Counted from the stretch's first letter, positions 25,829 to 38,087 are shown. The stretch: 64,000 nucleotides of DNA from Rhizoctonia solani (GCF_016906535.1 NC_057370.1:2666001-2730000), one strand, 5' to 3'. Notes: generated by a model from the letters alone, not told the origin. Numbers and translations: made by a program.

Positions 25829-28739
25829 TCACAACTCATCACGCTTAACCTCCTGCTCCTTCTTGTTCAACATCTCCTCGATTTCTTCGTCATTCAGTGC
25901 GTCGACTTTGACATCGACTTTGGGTTGGAAGGTTTTCTGGTCGGCGGTATTATCAATGATGTCCTCAAATGCACCTTCCGGTAGGACACCAGGCTCTTCG
26001 AGAGGAGTATCATCGACTGGAGGAGCGGGCTTAACAGTTTCGTCGCCCTTGGCGGTCTCAGAGACACCGAGAGAACGGCGAAGGACGCGATCCATACGAG
26101 TGAAGAACCTGCGTCTGGTATTAGTATCCTGCAGTAGAAGTGCTTGTAAAATTTGCTACTCACAGATTGGAATCGGGAACCTCGAAACCAGAGCGGACGA
26201 GGGCTCCGTCAACGAGAATAGATGCAACTTCCTTTAGTTCCTCTTCAAGTTGACTGTCCCTCTCCTCTCCTTCTTCAATGTCAATCAAAGCCTGGACCTT
26301 CTTGAGCATTCCTTCAATCAGCGGGGAGTTCGGGTTGATTTCAAGGAACTTTTGCTTCTTCGCCCAATCCTGAAATAAGTGCGTCAGATACTATCAAAGG
26401 GGGCCGATGAGTGCAAAATATCACTTACGTGCATAAAGTCATTCTCCTTCATCTTTCCTCCAGTCTGGGCGGCCATAAGACGTTCCATGTTTGCGCTGTA
26501 GCCATACGAGTCGGCGACAATTGCACAAGGGCTGGTAACAAGACGATTGGACAAGATAACATCAAAACAACGTTGGAGGTCTCGTTCTTGAGGTACTCCA
26601 AGAGAGGCTTGAACGTCTCCTTGAGCTTCTCCTGGCGGGCCTTTTCTTCCTCGGCATCTTCATCCTCGTCCCCGAACTTCAGACCCTTCTTGGCAGCGTC
26701 CTGGAACTGCAGACCCCTGTGGAAATGGTTGCAGATACCGTTCATCAGTACTCGCATTGAAATTTCAGCAAAGCTTTCTTACCTGATCCAGACTGGTGAA
26801 ATTCCTCAAATTAGTATCCCAACGAGCCAATCAGCCAGCTTTTGTTGTTCCTTGGGGCTTTCAACAGCTCCCAGCTTAACAACCGAGCCATAAATCTTCA
26901 TGAATTTACGGAAAAGTTCTGGGTTCTCCTCGTCCTTAGACATCCTATCGACCAAGTTGATGAAGCGACGGACGGATATTGGGAATCTGACGAAGGAACC
27001 GGTTTGATTGGAGAGTTTCACGGGAGACGTTGAGAGGGAGGTCATCGGCTGGAAAACGATGAGCCATTTGCACATATTTGACGAATAGGTAAGCTTACCA
27101 TCAACGATAGCCTTGAGCCAACTGAGCCATTTAGGCATGGCATTGGGTCCGAGGTCGCTGGTAATGAAGACGCGCTTAACCATGAGACGGATGTTGTTCA
27201 ACTCGGGCTTCGCGCTTTGCCAGAACTTCTCGTTCCTGTGGAAATTAAACAATGAGAAAGAGATTAGGTGTGAATTTCATGAGAATTACGCACAGATCCG
27301 ATGGGATGAAGAACATGGTGCGGAACGAAACTGGACCAGAGTCACCCTTGTAGATGCTGTGGGCGAGAGGACCGTTGTGCTCCTTGAAAGTGGACATGAA
27401 GAACTGATTGACCTCGTCTTTGGTTACATCTTTTGGTTCCCTGAAAGACGATGAGTATTGCTACTTCATTGCTTCACGTGGATGACATACCTCATTGGTC
27501 ATTCAGACGGACCCATTCCTCGGTCGTAACGTTCTTCATGGGAGTAGGAGGAGATGCAGGTTCTTCTTTCTTCTCGTCATCTTCCTTGACATCCTCAATG
27601 ATAGCTTCGTCCTCATCGGTCTCGGCTTCCTTGGTCTTTTCAGGCTCGGCGGCGATGTGGAAGTCGACTCGGTTCAGCTGCCTTGGCAGCAGCAATAGCT
27701 TCCTCGTCAGGGACTTCTTCAGTTTTGAAGGTCTGGAGGTAGAGTGGGAACGAAGTCGCAAATGCCGAATGTTTGGAAACAAGGTCGCGCACACGTTGCT
27801 CGTCTAAGAATTCCAATGCCTCATCCTTCAAGTACATAGTAATTTCGGTTCCAGAATGGCCGAGCGAGTTTCCGCGAGGGTCAACAGAGATTTCAAAGTT
27901 GCTATCATCCGATCCACTTGTAAAGATGTGTTGGAGTGGATCTGGGTTTGCCTTGGAGACAGGTGGAGAGAGGCAACCTGAACTTTGTCGGCGACGAGGA
28001 AGCTAGAATAGAAACCAAGACCGAACTGGCCAATCAGGTTTCCGCTAGTATCCTTTTCCGCCTTGTTAAGGAACTCGCTTGTACCAGACTTGGCGAGGGT
28101 ACCAAGGTTTTTGGCGAGTCATCAGCAGTCATACCAATACCGGTGTCTGCGAAATTGTATCAACACGGGCGTCCGTTCAACCTTTATTGTAAATGCTTAC
28201 CAGTAATAACAGCGTCAACCTGAACTTTGTCGGCGACGAGGAAGCTAGAATAGAAACCAAGACCGAACTGGCCAATCAGGTTTCCGCTAGTATCCTTTTC
28301 CGCCTTGTTAAGGAACTCGCTTGTACCAGACTTGGCGAGGGTACCAACCTTTATTGTAAATGCTTACCAGTAATAACAACGCGTCCACCAGTGCCTTCGC
28401 CATCCTTCACGAGCTTGATCGTGATATTGAGAGGCGAGTCTGGGATTTGGTAAGACTTGTCCGTCAAGCTGATGAGACGAAGCTTCTCCAAAGCGTCGTT
28501 TGCATTGGAAATGAGCTCGCGCAGGAACACTTCCCTGAAGCAAGGTCAGCGAACGCCACTAAATTTGCCATAAATACGTACTTGTGACTGTACAGCGAAT
28601 TAATGACGATAGACCAGGTGACCACGGTAACATGTATGCAACCTACCTGGTACTCAAACTTCTTGGAAGTACCATCCTGGGCTGAAACCAGCGAGCCTAG
28701 GACAGAGGCAGTCAAGACAATGGTGCGGCAGAACCGCAT
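25829..28739 (-). CDS. Endoplasmic reticulum Hsp90 (endoplasmin/GRP94)
   Basis: ATP-dependent ER chaperone. The first exon gives a signal peptide ([21 protein letters not shown]). The GHKL ATPase domain follows: INSLYSHK, then [46 protein letters not shown], and [18 protein letters not shown]. Later come [11 protein letters not shown], an acidic linker rich in Glu/Lys, [59 protein letters not shown] and the acidic tail. It ends in RDEL, an ER-retrieval signal. Frames are broken at about 26564-26567, 26829-26830, 27493, 27671 and 28118; all except 27671 fit one missing base. A 132-bp coding segment is perfectly duplicated inside the gene. I read it as an intact gene in a faulty assembly rather than a pseudogene. 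The 5' exon junction is also uncertain. Confidence 0.92.
27974..28105. repeat. Direct repeat, copy A (132 bp)
   Basis: Perfect 132-bp copy of 28216-28347. This copy continues the ER-Hsp90 reading frame and encodes [19 protein letters not shown] through the [10 protein letters not shown] segment on the minus strand, so it is the functional exon copy. Confidence 0.95.
28178..28211. repeat. 34-bp direct repeat, first copy
   Basis: Identical to 28345-28378. On the minus strand it reads TGTTATTACTG and then the splice donor GTAAGCATTTAC, so it duplicates an exon end and donor of the ER-Hsp90 gene together with copy B of the larger repeat. Confidence 0.9.
28216..28347. repeat. Direct repeat, copy B (132 bp)
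   Basis: Perfect duplicate of 27974-28105, lying where an intron of the ER-Hsp90 gene should be. It is followed by a second copy (28345-28378) of the 34-bp exon-end/intron-start segment at 28178-28211. The copy is not usable as an exon, since the preceding space would be a 19-nt intron. Either a very recent template-switch event or an assembly error. Confidence 0.9.
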
Positions 28740-29100
28740 GGCGAATGAGAAGAGACAGTAGTGAACAGTTAAAACACCAGAGACTATTCTCCGCGCTTTT
28801 TTAAGTCTCTAGCCGACGTGTCCGCTACGTGGCAGAGTCAGCAAGGTGGAAGACGCGACCTCGATTATATCCCACATGACCCTGGTTTGTAAATATACAT
28901 CAACAAAGCTCAATGCTACCCGCCCTCTTCTCTATCTTCGCACAGTCTTAATCCATGCTTCCTAACCCCATATGGCTGCATATACATCTGCCTATAGTTG
29001 TATAACTGTATGCACACTCAAATTTATTATGTCACATGACTCGATGTCTTCTTTCCTAATTTAAACTTTGCTTGCACATCTCGACCGAAGCAGTCGCTGA
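28740..29100. promoter_or_regulatory. Divergent promoter region, ER Hsp90 and folylpolyglutamate synthase
   Basis: 361 bases separate the start codons of the ER Hsp90 gene (-) and the folylpolyglutamate synthase gene (+). The Hsp90-proximal part holds a pair of ACGTG cores (see the separate entry). Confidence 0.6.
28815..28832. promoter_or_regulatory. Candidate unfolded-protein-response elements
   Basis: Two ACGTG cores, CCGACGTGTCC and CTACGTGGC, lie about ten bases apart and 75-95 bases upstream of the ER-Hsp90 ATG. TACGTG matches the yeast UPRE-2 core and GACGTGT resembles the bZIP (Hac1/Hxl1/Cib1-type) sites described for fungal UPR genes. ER Hsp90 genes are classic UPR targets. Binding is inferred, not shown. 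Confidence 0.5.
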
Positions 29101-31096
29101 ATGATCGTCCAGCGTTATCGAGCCTTGATCAGCAACCACCTTAGTTTCTTGCAACTCTCGTCAAAGAGGACGCTTATGTACCAACGAACGTTCCAAGTAC
29201 TGTTTGAACTAAGCTAGGCACAACTTTTATTGACGCTCCTGTAGGACGCATTATACGCACTCAATCATTCCCTTCAATCTAATGCTGCAACTGTAGCAGC
29301 TGCAAAAGCATCAGGGCCCAAGGCGGAGCTCGCGATACAAGAAACTCTGCGTGATTTGCGCCGAATTGGGTATCAGGTAGGTTAAATACAAGAGCCCAAC
29401 CGTTTCAAAGATACTTAAATTTGCGCAACCCTAGCCAGAAGATCTCAACAAGCTAAATGTTATCCATGTAACGGGAACAAAAGGAAAGGGTTCAACATGT
29501 GCCTTTTGTTATTCGCTCTTGCGCAAGGCAGCACCCCACTTGAAGATAGGTGAACGTTTATTATCATTAATACCTATTCGGTGGTTAGCTTCCTAACATT
29601 ACATGACAGGATTATACATCGCCTCATCTAGTTTCAGTTCGTGAACGTATTCAGATTGATGGTAAACCTATATCCGAAGATGATTTTGCGCGTTTCTTCT
29701 TCGAAGTTTGGGATCGCCTAGAGGCAACAAAAGATGTGAGCAAAGCACAGAGCACTGTGTATTTCCCATTAATTCGAAGGTCTAACAGCAAGGCGACCCC
29801 GAAAAACCTATGCCAATGTACTTCAAGATGCTTACTTTGATCGCGTACCATGCTTACCTTTCTCTCGGGGTCGACGCTACTATCTTGGAGGTCGGAATTG
29901 GTGGTCGATTTGATACAACCAACGTTGTACCCAACCCAATTGTAACAGGTATCACTTCTTTGGGTCTTGATCATACCTCTGTTCTCGGAAAAACCTTGCC
30001 TGAAATCGCGTGGCAGAAAGCTGGGATATACAAGGTGGGTACGACTGATTGATTGGGAGTCTGACTGACTAGCTGCTACTAGAATGGCGTACCTGCGTAT
30101 ACCGTAACCAACCTCCAGACTCTTTAGAAGTGATCAAGCAGGAAGCCGAAAAAGTACAGGTGAGTTAGTCCCCTCATTTCTAACGAATAAATTCACTTAT
30201 GTGTCTTATGTGTCTTAAAAGGCATCGGAGTTTCACGTTGTCGACACGGTTCCAGAAATGTCTGAAATTAAACTTGGTGTGTGAATTCAAGGATTCCCGT
30301 CTGGGTCAATCTGACCATTATCTTCAGGGCTTGCTGGTGTTCATCAGCGACAGAACGCATCACTTGCCATGCACCTCGTACATCGTTTCTTACAATTACA
30401 ATGTCCAACGATCAAGTTGCCCGATTCATTAACTCCTATCCCCGAAGTTTATGCGACTGGCTTCAGGGAAGCGAGGTGGGCAGGCCGTTGTCAACGGATC
30501 ACAGACCCATCGAAAGAGGGCTTGGAGTGGTTGCTTGATGGGGCCCACACATCGAGAGTTTGACATCCTGTGCAGATTGGTACTTTTCTCCCGATCTCGG
30601 ATTCAGGTTTGCATGCCGCTCATAGCTTACGGACGAATACTAAACTATATGCAGGGACACTAACCTAAAACGAACGCTGATATTCAATTGCTCCGGTGGT
30701 CGAACGGTCAGTTGTTCCTGGACACACTTCTGCAAAAAGCTGCTTCCAGAGCGATGCTATCAAATTACGACGTCCCTCATCCGGGGCCTATTCGATCGGG
30801 TCGTGTTTTGTACCAATGTGACCACCTTGGCAGATTTGGACCAAAGTATCAAGAAGGGAGAGAGAGATGTCGCTTTATCGTTGAACACACAAAAGAGTAT
30901 GCCGATGCGTGGCTTGAACTCGTTCCGGGATTCCCAAAGGAGAAAGTGTTTGTGCTAGAAACCATTCAGGATGCGGTGAACTTGGTCTACACCTCGCACT
31001 CGACTGGGGAAGCTACAGACGTACTCGTTATTGGGAGTCTCATTTGGTTGGTGGGTTATTGGTGTGGCTAAACTTGAAGACAAAGCCTTCATGTAA
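29101..31096 (+). CDS. MET7: Folylpolyglutamate synthase, probably dual-localised
   Basis: Adds glutamates to folates in cytosol and mitochondria. The ATG at 29101 gives an Arg/Ser/Leu-rich extension (MIVQRYRALISNHLSFLQLS); a second in-frame ATG (MYQRTFQ, 29176) precedes the conserved DALYALNHSLQSN. Mur-ligase motifs: VIHVTGTKGKGSTCAF (P-loop), YTSPHLVSVRERIQIDG, ATILEVGIGGRFDTTNVV, ITSLGLDHTSVLGKT, GVHQRQNASLAMHLV, EWLLDGAHT and the C-terminal LVIGSLHLVGG, GVAKLEDKAFM. Frames are broken by probable single missing bases at about 30106, 30554, 30706, 31041 and 31053; the corrected end is 31096. About ten introns. The functional motifs are all conserved, so the gene is likely intact. Confidence 0.92.
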
Positions 31097-31438
31097 TCTA
31101 TTGTCATTTTGCAACTGTTTTGGATTCGACTTTTTGGAGCGGGTGCATTCGTGGGTGCACTCACGATTTATTGGCGGAAATGTTAGTCAGCAAGATGACC
31201 GACACGTGACTTTGCGTAAAAGATCGCCGATCGGACGCGCTATTTGAGCGTCTTGCAATTAGACTGTCACGCTGTCTTCCTGAACACGTCTGTCGCTTGT
31301 GTTTTCTTGGAAAAGTGAGACTGTACCGGTAAACTACGTTTCATTTACCAATTAATTTTTTTACTTGTGTTTCAACGCTCGCTGCCTTCGCCACATTTGG
31401 ACAGATATTGGCATTCTGATAGGTTAGCCTTGGTAACC
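31097..31438. other. Intergenic region between FPGS and SLX4-like gene
   Basis: 342 bases between genes in the same direction. It should hold the 3' end of the folylpolyglutamate synthase and the promoter of the Slx4-like gene. No distinct element was recognised. Confidence 0.45.
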
Positions 31439-34124
31439 ATGTCGAGTCGAAAATATGTATCAGACTCTTCTTCGGATGTGGAGGTGATCGAAGGTAAGGT
31501 TAATGTTGGTTGTACCATGAACTTCAACTTATTCAGTCTTCTAGACTCTGAACCAGAGCGACAGGAGCGCTTGGCCCAGTTGAGACTCACGAAAAAACAG
31601 TCGCAGAAAGAGGTTGCAACGGAAGTGTTTAGCCAAAGTCAAACTTGGATATCGCGGGTTGATGCGTTAACTCAAAAATCTGTACCTTCGACATCCGGTA
31701 GAACAACAAGCACCGCGAGCATCGGAGCTCCGCCACGGAACGAAGGTAAATCTATGCAACCGAACCCTGGTTTATGTACTAATAAGTGCCACCTACACAC
31801 GAAGCGCAATCACCCATTCGCCGAGCCGAGGTTTCGAGTGCGCGCGCCGGTAAACCCGCGCCGCCCCCTTGGCTAGCCTCTACCACAAATTCAGCCCTGG
31901 GGGACCTGTCACCAAATCGTCCTTATAGCAAAACGGTCTCTCTCAAGTCATCGAGCCAACCTTCCCCAGCCAAACAGATTGATCTCAACAGCTTTGCCTA
32001 CCAAAAGCGTACCATTGAACGTTCTGCGAGCTACTCGAACTCCTCGCGCCCTAAAAGCGGCTCTAAAAACAAAGACCAAGTTGTTTCTTTGGTTGCATCT
32101 TCTTCCGACGTATCCAAGGCCTCCGTCGGCTCAACGAAACCATCACATTCCCTCAAAACGTTTACTCTGGGCATCACGAAGGAGTTCCCAACGCCGAAGC
32201 CACCTTTACTGCCGAACAGATAAACTCCCTTTGTAGATGTGTAGTTTGTGGGCACCCATGGACCGCTCGGAAGCTTCCCAAGCATAAATGGCACCATATC
32301 ATATCTTGTGCACGCAAATGCGGATGTGAACTGGATGTGTTGTATGTGAAGTTGATCGCCGCTGTTGTGGATGCCCCCGAACCAAAGAACAAGAAATCGG
32401 TCAAAGACAAGGAACCCAAAGGGAACCAAGCGGGCCTCGATCATTACTTGCGCATACCGTTCAGAAGCATGCCCCTGCCAAGAAACGAGGTCGTCGAGCC
32501 GAGCCCGAGAGTCCAGTCCTACAGCCTGTTGAAGACACCCGTAAGATTATTCTGGAACGTGGCGCTGCATTACTAGGCGTGGCACCTGTTCTTGATGCTG
32601 AGAGTCAACAGGATGTGATACCTGGAATATCAACCGAAAGCCAGCTTTCAAAAGAAAAACAAGAAGAAGAAGAAGAAGCAAGGTATACCATCTACCCAAA
32701 CGTTTGCTCCAAGCAAGATTGGAGAGCGCCCAAGGTTATTTGGTGAGCTTCAGTTCTGCGAGATTGAGTTTTAACATAATCTGATGTATAAATAGGTGAC
32801 GCCTTGGCTACCTTGAACATGGATACACGTAGTGGATTATTTTATGCGACACACCTTGCACTATATCACCGAATATCACAACTGGGACGCTTTCTACCTT
32901 TCAGGTGAGCTCAATTGGTTGACCGTGTAGAGTCTGTCACTCACTAGATTAGGAACAATCCACCAGTAATCCACCTATTCTACCTTCATGTCTAACGATG
33001 CCACGTTTGGCGCATTTGGTACCATCGAGTGATTCCTCAATAATCTCAATTAGCTCTGATTCCGAATCCAGCCCTCTCGATTTAGACGACCTAGACGACC
33101 GCAGCCCTAGTCCTGTGCTTTCAGCTCAATCCTAATTATGGATTCAACAGATTCTGATATCAGCCGACATACAGTCGCTTCGCTATCGTCCTCCATCAAT
33201 TCCCATGTCCCATTTGCTCCGTTGCCACGCAGAGAGTCATTCGGAGAGGAGTGGGACTCCCAAGAAGGAGTATTCAATGGGAAGACCACAGTCGGTCACG
33301 CCCCCTATCACCCACGATTCACTTGCTAATCATATATGCGAGCTTTCTATCCGCGAGAACGACATGATGTCTGGGCAGTTTCTTCGGGGGCGTTCTAACT
33401 CCCCTCGACAATCGGTCAAGTCTGGAAGCCGATCACGTAAATCTCCAAATCTTCTAGAAAGAAGTCTAAATCTCCTGCCAGTCGTCCGAGAGTAAACAAG
33501 CAGAAGTCGAAATCTCCCATATCCAGAGGTCTCTCAGGGTGCAGGCACGAGAAATCTAGTCCTTTTTCGAAAAAGGGTACAGCCAAATCTCGCTCTAGGT
33601 CCAAGTCAAGGTCTCGCTCCAGGGTGCCTTCTTCCAAAGTACGAAGGCGGACAAGACGTAAAGACGATTTCAATGCGCCTGTAGATACCGATAATGGCGC
33701 CATTTTGAAAGACTTAGACGCTAAATTGCTGGGTCTAATCACGCAAGATAAAGATTGTGTTTAAGGATCCTTCGATATGAGGTATGTGGCACTTGTTCGA
33801 CCGAGACTGGTGACAAGCTTAATTTCATTGGAACTAATTGTTGAATGAATGATTCAGCCGATCAAGTTCGAAGACATTTTGAACATGGCCATTGAAAGCG
33901 GGATTCCAAAACACGGGCTTCCCATAAAATTGAAGGCATTTTTGGATTCCCAGGTATGCTTTCGATCTGGTATTTGGAAAATAAAACTAACCTCACCTCA
34001 CAACCACCAGTGTATCAATTTTTATTCTGAAGAACACTTGGACGAAAGAAAAAGCGGCACGTGTAGTGTTTTCAGTATCCACCAAACTTCAAGTTGTTCG
34101 AACATATCTTTATCGCCTATGTAG
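31439..34124 (+). CDS. SLX4: Slx4-like structure-specific endonuclease scaffold, frame-disrupted
   Basis: Scaffold of the Slx1-Slx4 nuclease for branched DNA. Begins MSSRKYVSDSSSDVEVIE and has a long Ser/Lys-rich disordered region. A zinc-binding module lies at about 32230-32340: CRCVVCGHPWTARKLPKHKWHH then ISCARKCGC, of the type seen in basidiomycete Slx4. A Glu/Lys-rich (GAA)n stretch follows (32665-32685), then an SR-rich region (33400-33620). The C-terminal domain at about 33855-34040 reads QPIKFEDILNMAIESG, then GLPIKLKAFLDSQCINFY, the conserved Slx4 C-terminal (Slx1-binding) helices. The frame is broken at many places, including 32187-32189, about 32452, 32650-32665, 33130 and 34049. 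The stop is at 34124 as given, or about 34070 if one A is restored (ending KKRHV). Confidence 0.6.
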
Positions 34125-35445
34125 GCTCGACAGCGAAGCCTAGGATTGCTTATGCTAATGAGAAAGCAAGGGATTTGTCTGGAATTAGTGTGTTTATTAC
34201 CCAGTCATTAGATAGGCTCAATGGTCAACTTCAGAGCCACATAATGGTGTTAAAATCGACTTCATTGCTCTCGGGAACTACATACCAAGCATCCTAATCC
34301 TCCTACCCCTACCGTAGAAATGACAGACCCTATTTTCTGCTTGAATAATGCATGAATTGTATTTATTATCGTCGGAATAGCACATATGAGCGGCGACGCA
34401 GTCTTGAAGTGCATTTTATCTGGCAGAAAAGTACTTTAACTCATATGTACACGCATATACCACTCAACTTGCGTTCTCTCGCAAGTCACAGAGGTTACTC
34501 GCACTGGGGCTACAAGAGTTGGATTTGTCTGATAGCACGTATGATATGGTTGGTTGAATTGAGACATTTCAAGCCTAATAGTAGCTACACACGCTTTTGT
34601 GAATTTGCCCGAACAACATAGCCCCCACCATCCATGGCGTCCATAATGCATTATGAACCACAGATGTGACTGCACCAAACCCACTGATGGGTGATGGAAG
34701 CTCCCAAGTAGACAGATGGGTGCACGGACCAGCAGAAAGACAATAAGAAGCGCCGTGAGTGGTGATTAAAATCTTCATACTTACCTTGATGGCATGTCTG
34801 CCTTCATGTACTTGTGGGCATGAGGTGTGGGGGCCGGCCATAGCACGGCGTCCACCTCGGACTTAACAGCTGGCACCTGCATCTTGTCTAGTCCATCGGG
34901 CTAGGCACTGTCTCAATCTTTTCCTGACCTGCGCTGGCCCTCGGGCTGGCCGGGCTCTGCTCTTTTTTACAAGTTTGGCAGGGCCTAACCCTAAGCTTAA
35001 GCTGTCTTGACTGACGTGAATCTATTCTGCCATGTTATGAACAATTGACCGACATACTGTATTCCTGAGCTTATATCGTAATGATACAGTATGCGCGCCC
35101 TCATCGGCTCATATACCCAAGATAATATAATATTGCTAGCCTTATCGAACATTTCATCTCATTTCCGCTTACAGGCTACTACGACTGAAGAAGCCAAACG
35201 TGAGATGAATACATGCATATATCGTGTACCCAATGATATGTTTTTCAAGCCTCCACATCCTCAAGTTGTAACGAACATCATTCATGTTACAATAAGGACT
35301 ATATCCCAGTACAAATGGCTGTATGTGGGTGGGCAAATCATCCCAGCCATCAGGCAACAAGCCCACGTGACTAATCGAGCGGATTAGTTCATCAGGTGGC
35401 ACAGTCGACTATTTTTATTCTTTCGACTCGGAGTTTGAACCTGCG
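34125..35445. other. Gene-free stretch
   Basis: No family was recognised in 1.3 kb. The short open frames overlap without motifs. A C/G-rich island at about 34840-34980 stands out against the AT-rich surroundings but has no recognisable identity; a decayed repeat is possible. The final part must contain the promoter of the RRF2 gene. Confidence 0.5.
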
Positions 35446-38087
35446 ATGCTCACAAGCCTTACAAGGCGCCCTGTAACGCACTCATGGCGTCTCAAGACAA
35501 TCACGTCTATACACATGTCTAGGAACAGCTCGACATCAGTTTCGACTGGTGGCCCAGTTTTATCCGATCCTGAGAAGATTAGAAATATTGCGCTACTCGC
35601 GCATATCGGTTGGTTTCACTATACTAACTTCTGTATATGCATTAAAATTTGACCAGATTCCGGAAAGACAACTTTAACCGAATCCATTCTTACCGCGTCA
35701 TCTTACAAGTCTAGTGCTGGCACTGTCGACACAGGCAGCACAACAACCGATTTCCTGCCCGCAGAGCGTGAGCGGGGAATCACAATCCAATCAGCTAGTA
35801 TCCCAGTCTCTTGGCGCCAATGGACATATAATTTAATTGATACTCCTGGCCATGCCGACTTTGGTATGGAAGTGGAGAGCGCGAGTCGAGTTATTGATGG
35901 GGCTGTAGTTCTACTGGATGCAGTCGAGGGTGTTGAAAGCCAGACCAAGGGCGTGTGGAATCAACTGGATAGGTAAGGTAAGCAATCCTTATGTGTGTAT
36001 AGCTTGTGTGATTCCTAAGCGTGGTTGTTATAGACATCAAGTCCCAACGAGATTCATGTTTGTCAATAAACTTGATCGACCCGGTGCTTCATTGTCATCC
36101 TCTATTTCATCCATTCTTGGACATCGATTGCATCCCTCTCCAACGCTTCTCACACTTCCTATAGCCTCTTTCGATCAAGATCATTACAAGCGCGGAGAGC
36201 CAGGAATAGAGGGACTAGTCGACCTGGTAAAATGGGAGGTCTGGAAATGGCCGGTAACTCAATCCGCTGAATCGAACCACCCTCCCGAGCGCATCCCTCT
36301 TCCAATAACAGAGTCTGAATTAAACAGTAACTCCATATTCTCGTACGAGCACCCTTTATTGAAAGAGCTCTTGTCAGCTCGCGAATCACTATTGGATAAC
36401 TTATCCCTTCGCTCGCCCGAACTTGAATCGGCACTCTTGGACGCCCCACCGGAGGCGTCACCATATCTCGCTGTCGGTGCCTCACAGATCATCTCTAGTC
36501 TTCGCTCTTTAGTAGCCAGGCAAGATATCTTACCTGTGTTTTGTGGTGCAGCTGCGAAGCATATTGGTACGGGTTTGCTACTTGACTATGTGGGGGAGCT
36601 TTTGGCTAGCCCACGAGACGTACGTCTTGAGGGTGCAATCGAGTCGGGATCTGATGTTCAAATGCTTGCATGGAAGGTTGCATGGGATAAGCGAAAGGGC
36701 TGGATGACCTTTGTAAGGGTATACTCTGGTGCGTGTTAGAAAACGGAGTGTCAAAAGCATGCTGATAAATTTCAAAGGCTCTCTGACGAGGAACGTTACA
36801 CTGGTCAATACTGCCACCCGAGAAAAGGAACGCATATCCAAGATCCTACTTCTCTATGCAGACGAGCCTCGCGAAGTTGACTCGCTACCATTCGGGTCTG
36901 TTGGCGTGCTCCTGGGTTTGAAGCATACGCGTACAGGGGATACGCTTGTTGCCGCTGCGCTAGATCAGCAATCTCACCGGCAGCACAAGTCACCCAAAGG
37001 CAAAGCGTCACTTGACCAACCCCAATCCAGCCAACTGGCCATGGGGTCAATTACCCCGCCCCCAGCCGTGATTTCTGCTTCAGTTATCCCTCAAGCACAT
37101 GCGGATATTCAACCTGTAGCCGAGGCCCTGCTTTCGCTATCGCGCACTGACCCATCACTCCGAATCACAGAGGACACGACAGAGGGCCAAACACTCGTAC
37201 ACGGCTTGGGAGCACTACACCTCGAAATAGCAGAAGGAAGACTCAAGGAAGAATGGGGCGTACGCGCGTCGTTTGGCAAGCGGCGGGTAACTTATAGGGA
37301 AGGTTTTGTAGGGGACGCAGTTGAGGTGGACGAAGTGATGGAGAGGGATGTGGCGGGGGCCAGAGCCTCTGCTCACGTGAGATTACTCGTGCGAAGTTTG
37401 ACTCAGGAAGAAGTTGAAGGGGATTCCGCATGGGGAGGAAACATTGTTAGCTCTCGGGATGGCACGCTCTTACAGGCGCCCACTATGGCTTCCGATACAA
37501 CTGCGCCTGTCGATCCCACACTGCTTGGCATTCAAACCGCACTATCCGCGTCACCACATACCTCCCTCGCACTAACTCGGGCGCATATCACCATCCTCGA
37601 AGCACCCCCGACCAGCATAACGAATCCCCTTGCAGCAGGGGCAGCTACTCAGGCACTTCGAACAGCGATTGTGGAAGCCGGGCCCGGATCTTTAATGGAA
37701 CCCTTCGTCAATGTTGGTGTAAGAGTAGGAGAAGAAGCTGTTGGGAAAGTCGTCAAAGACCTGACCGAATGCGGTGGAGAGATTGTCGACTTGGGTCTCG
37801 AAGCCATCAACGACGCAGAAGTGGGCGTCTACGACACATCCAACGTATATATCCCCCCATCGATCGTAAGCCCTGCATCGGGGGTGTCCAATGCATCTAA
37901 AGTTGGCAGCATCGGGGTGAAACGTACAGTTCATGCGGTAGCTCCTCTTAGCCGAATGTTGGATTACTCGAACCGACTCCGAGCGCTCTCGGCGGGGACA
38001 GGGCAATTTGAGATGGCTAGCGCAGGTTTTAGGGAAGTTAATGACATACGACGAAGGGAAATTCTTATTGAGATTGGACGTGCTTGA
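35446..38087 (+). CDS. MEF2: Mitochondrial ribosome-releasing factor 2 / EF-G2
   Basis: GTPase that splits mitochondrial ribosomes with RRF after termination. The N-terminal ~40 residues are Arg/Ser/Thr-rich without acidic residues, consistent with a mitochondrial presequence. After the first intron (about 35607-35655) the G domain reads [19 protein letters not shown] (P-loop), [17 protein letters not shown] (switch I), [18 protein letters not shown] (G3), and [10 protein letters not shown] (G4, NKxD). Then domain [20 protein letters not shown], domains III-V with [23 protein letters not shown] text, [10 protein letters not shown], and the C-terminal [15 protein letters not shown]. Introns near 35974-36032 and 36730-36777. 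No frame breaks were found. Two inserted low-complexity segments (around 36980-37060) are unlike bacterial EF-G. Confidence 0.92.

Noticed and set aside
27974..28378. Real tandem exon duplication giving a longer Hsp90 protein
   Set aside because: Copy B would need a 19-nt intron to be spliced in and would repeat a catalytic-domain segment; not plausible as functional exon.
35420..35490. Possible tRNA on the minus strand (B-box-like GGTTCAAACTC)
   Set aside because: Acceptor, anticodon and T stems do not pair properly; the region overlaps the start of the RRF2 gene, whose presequence is convincing.
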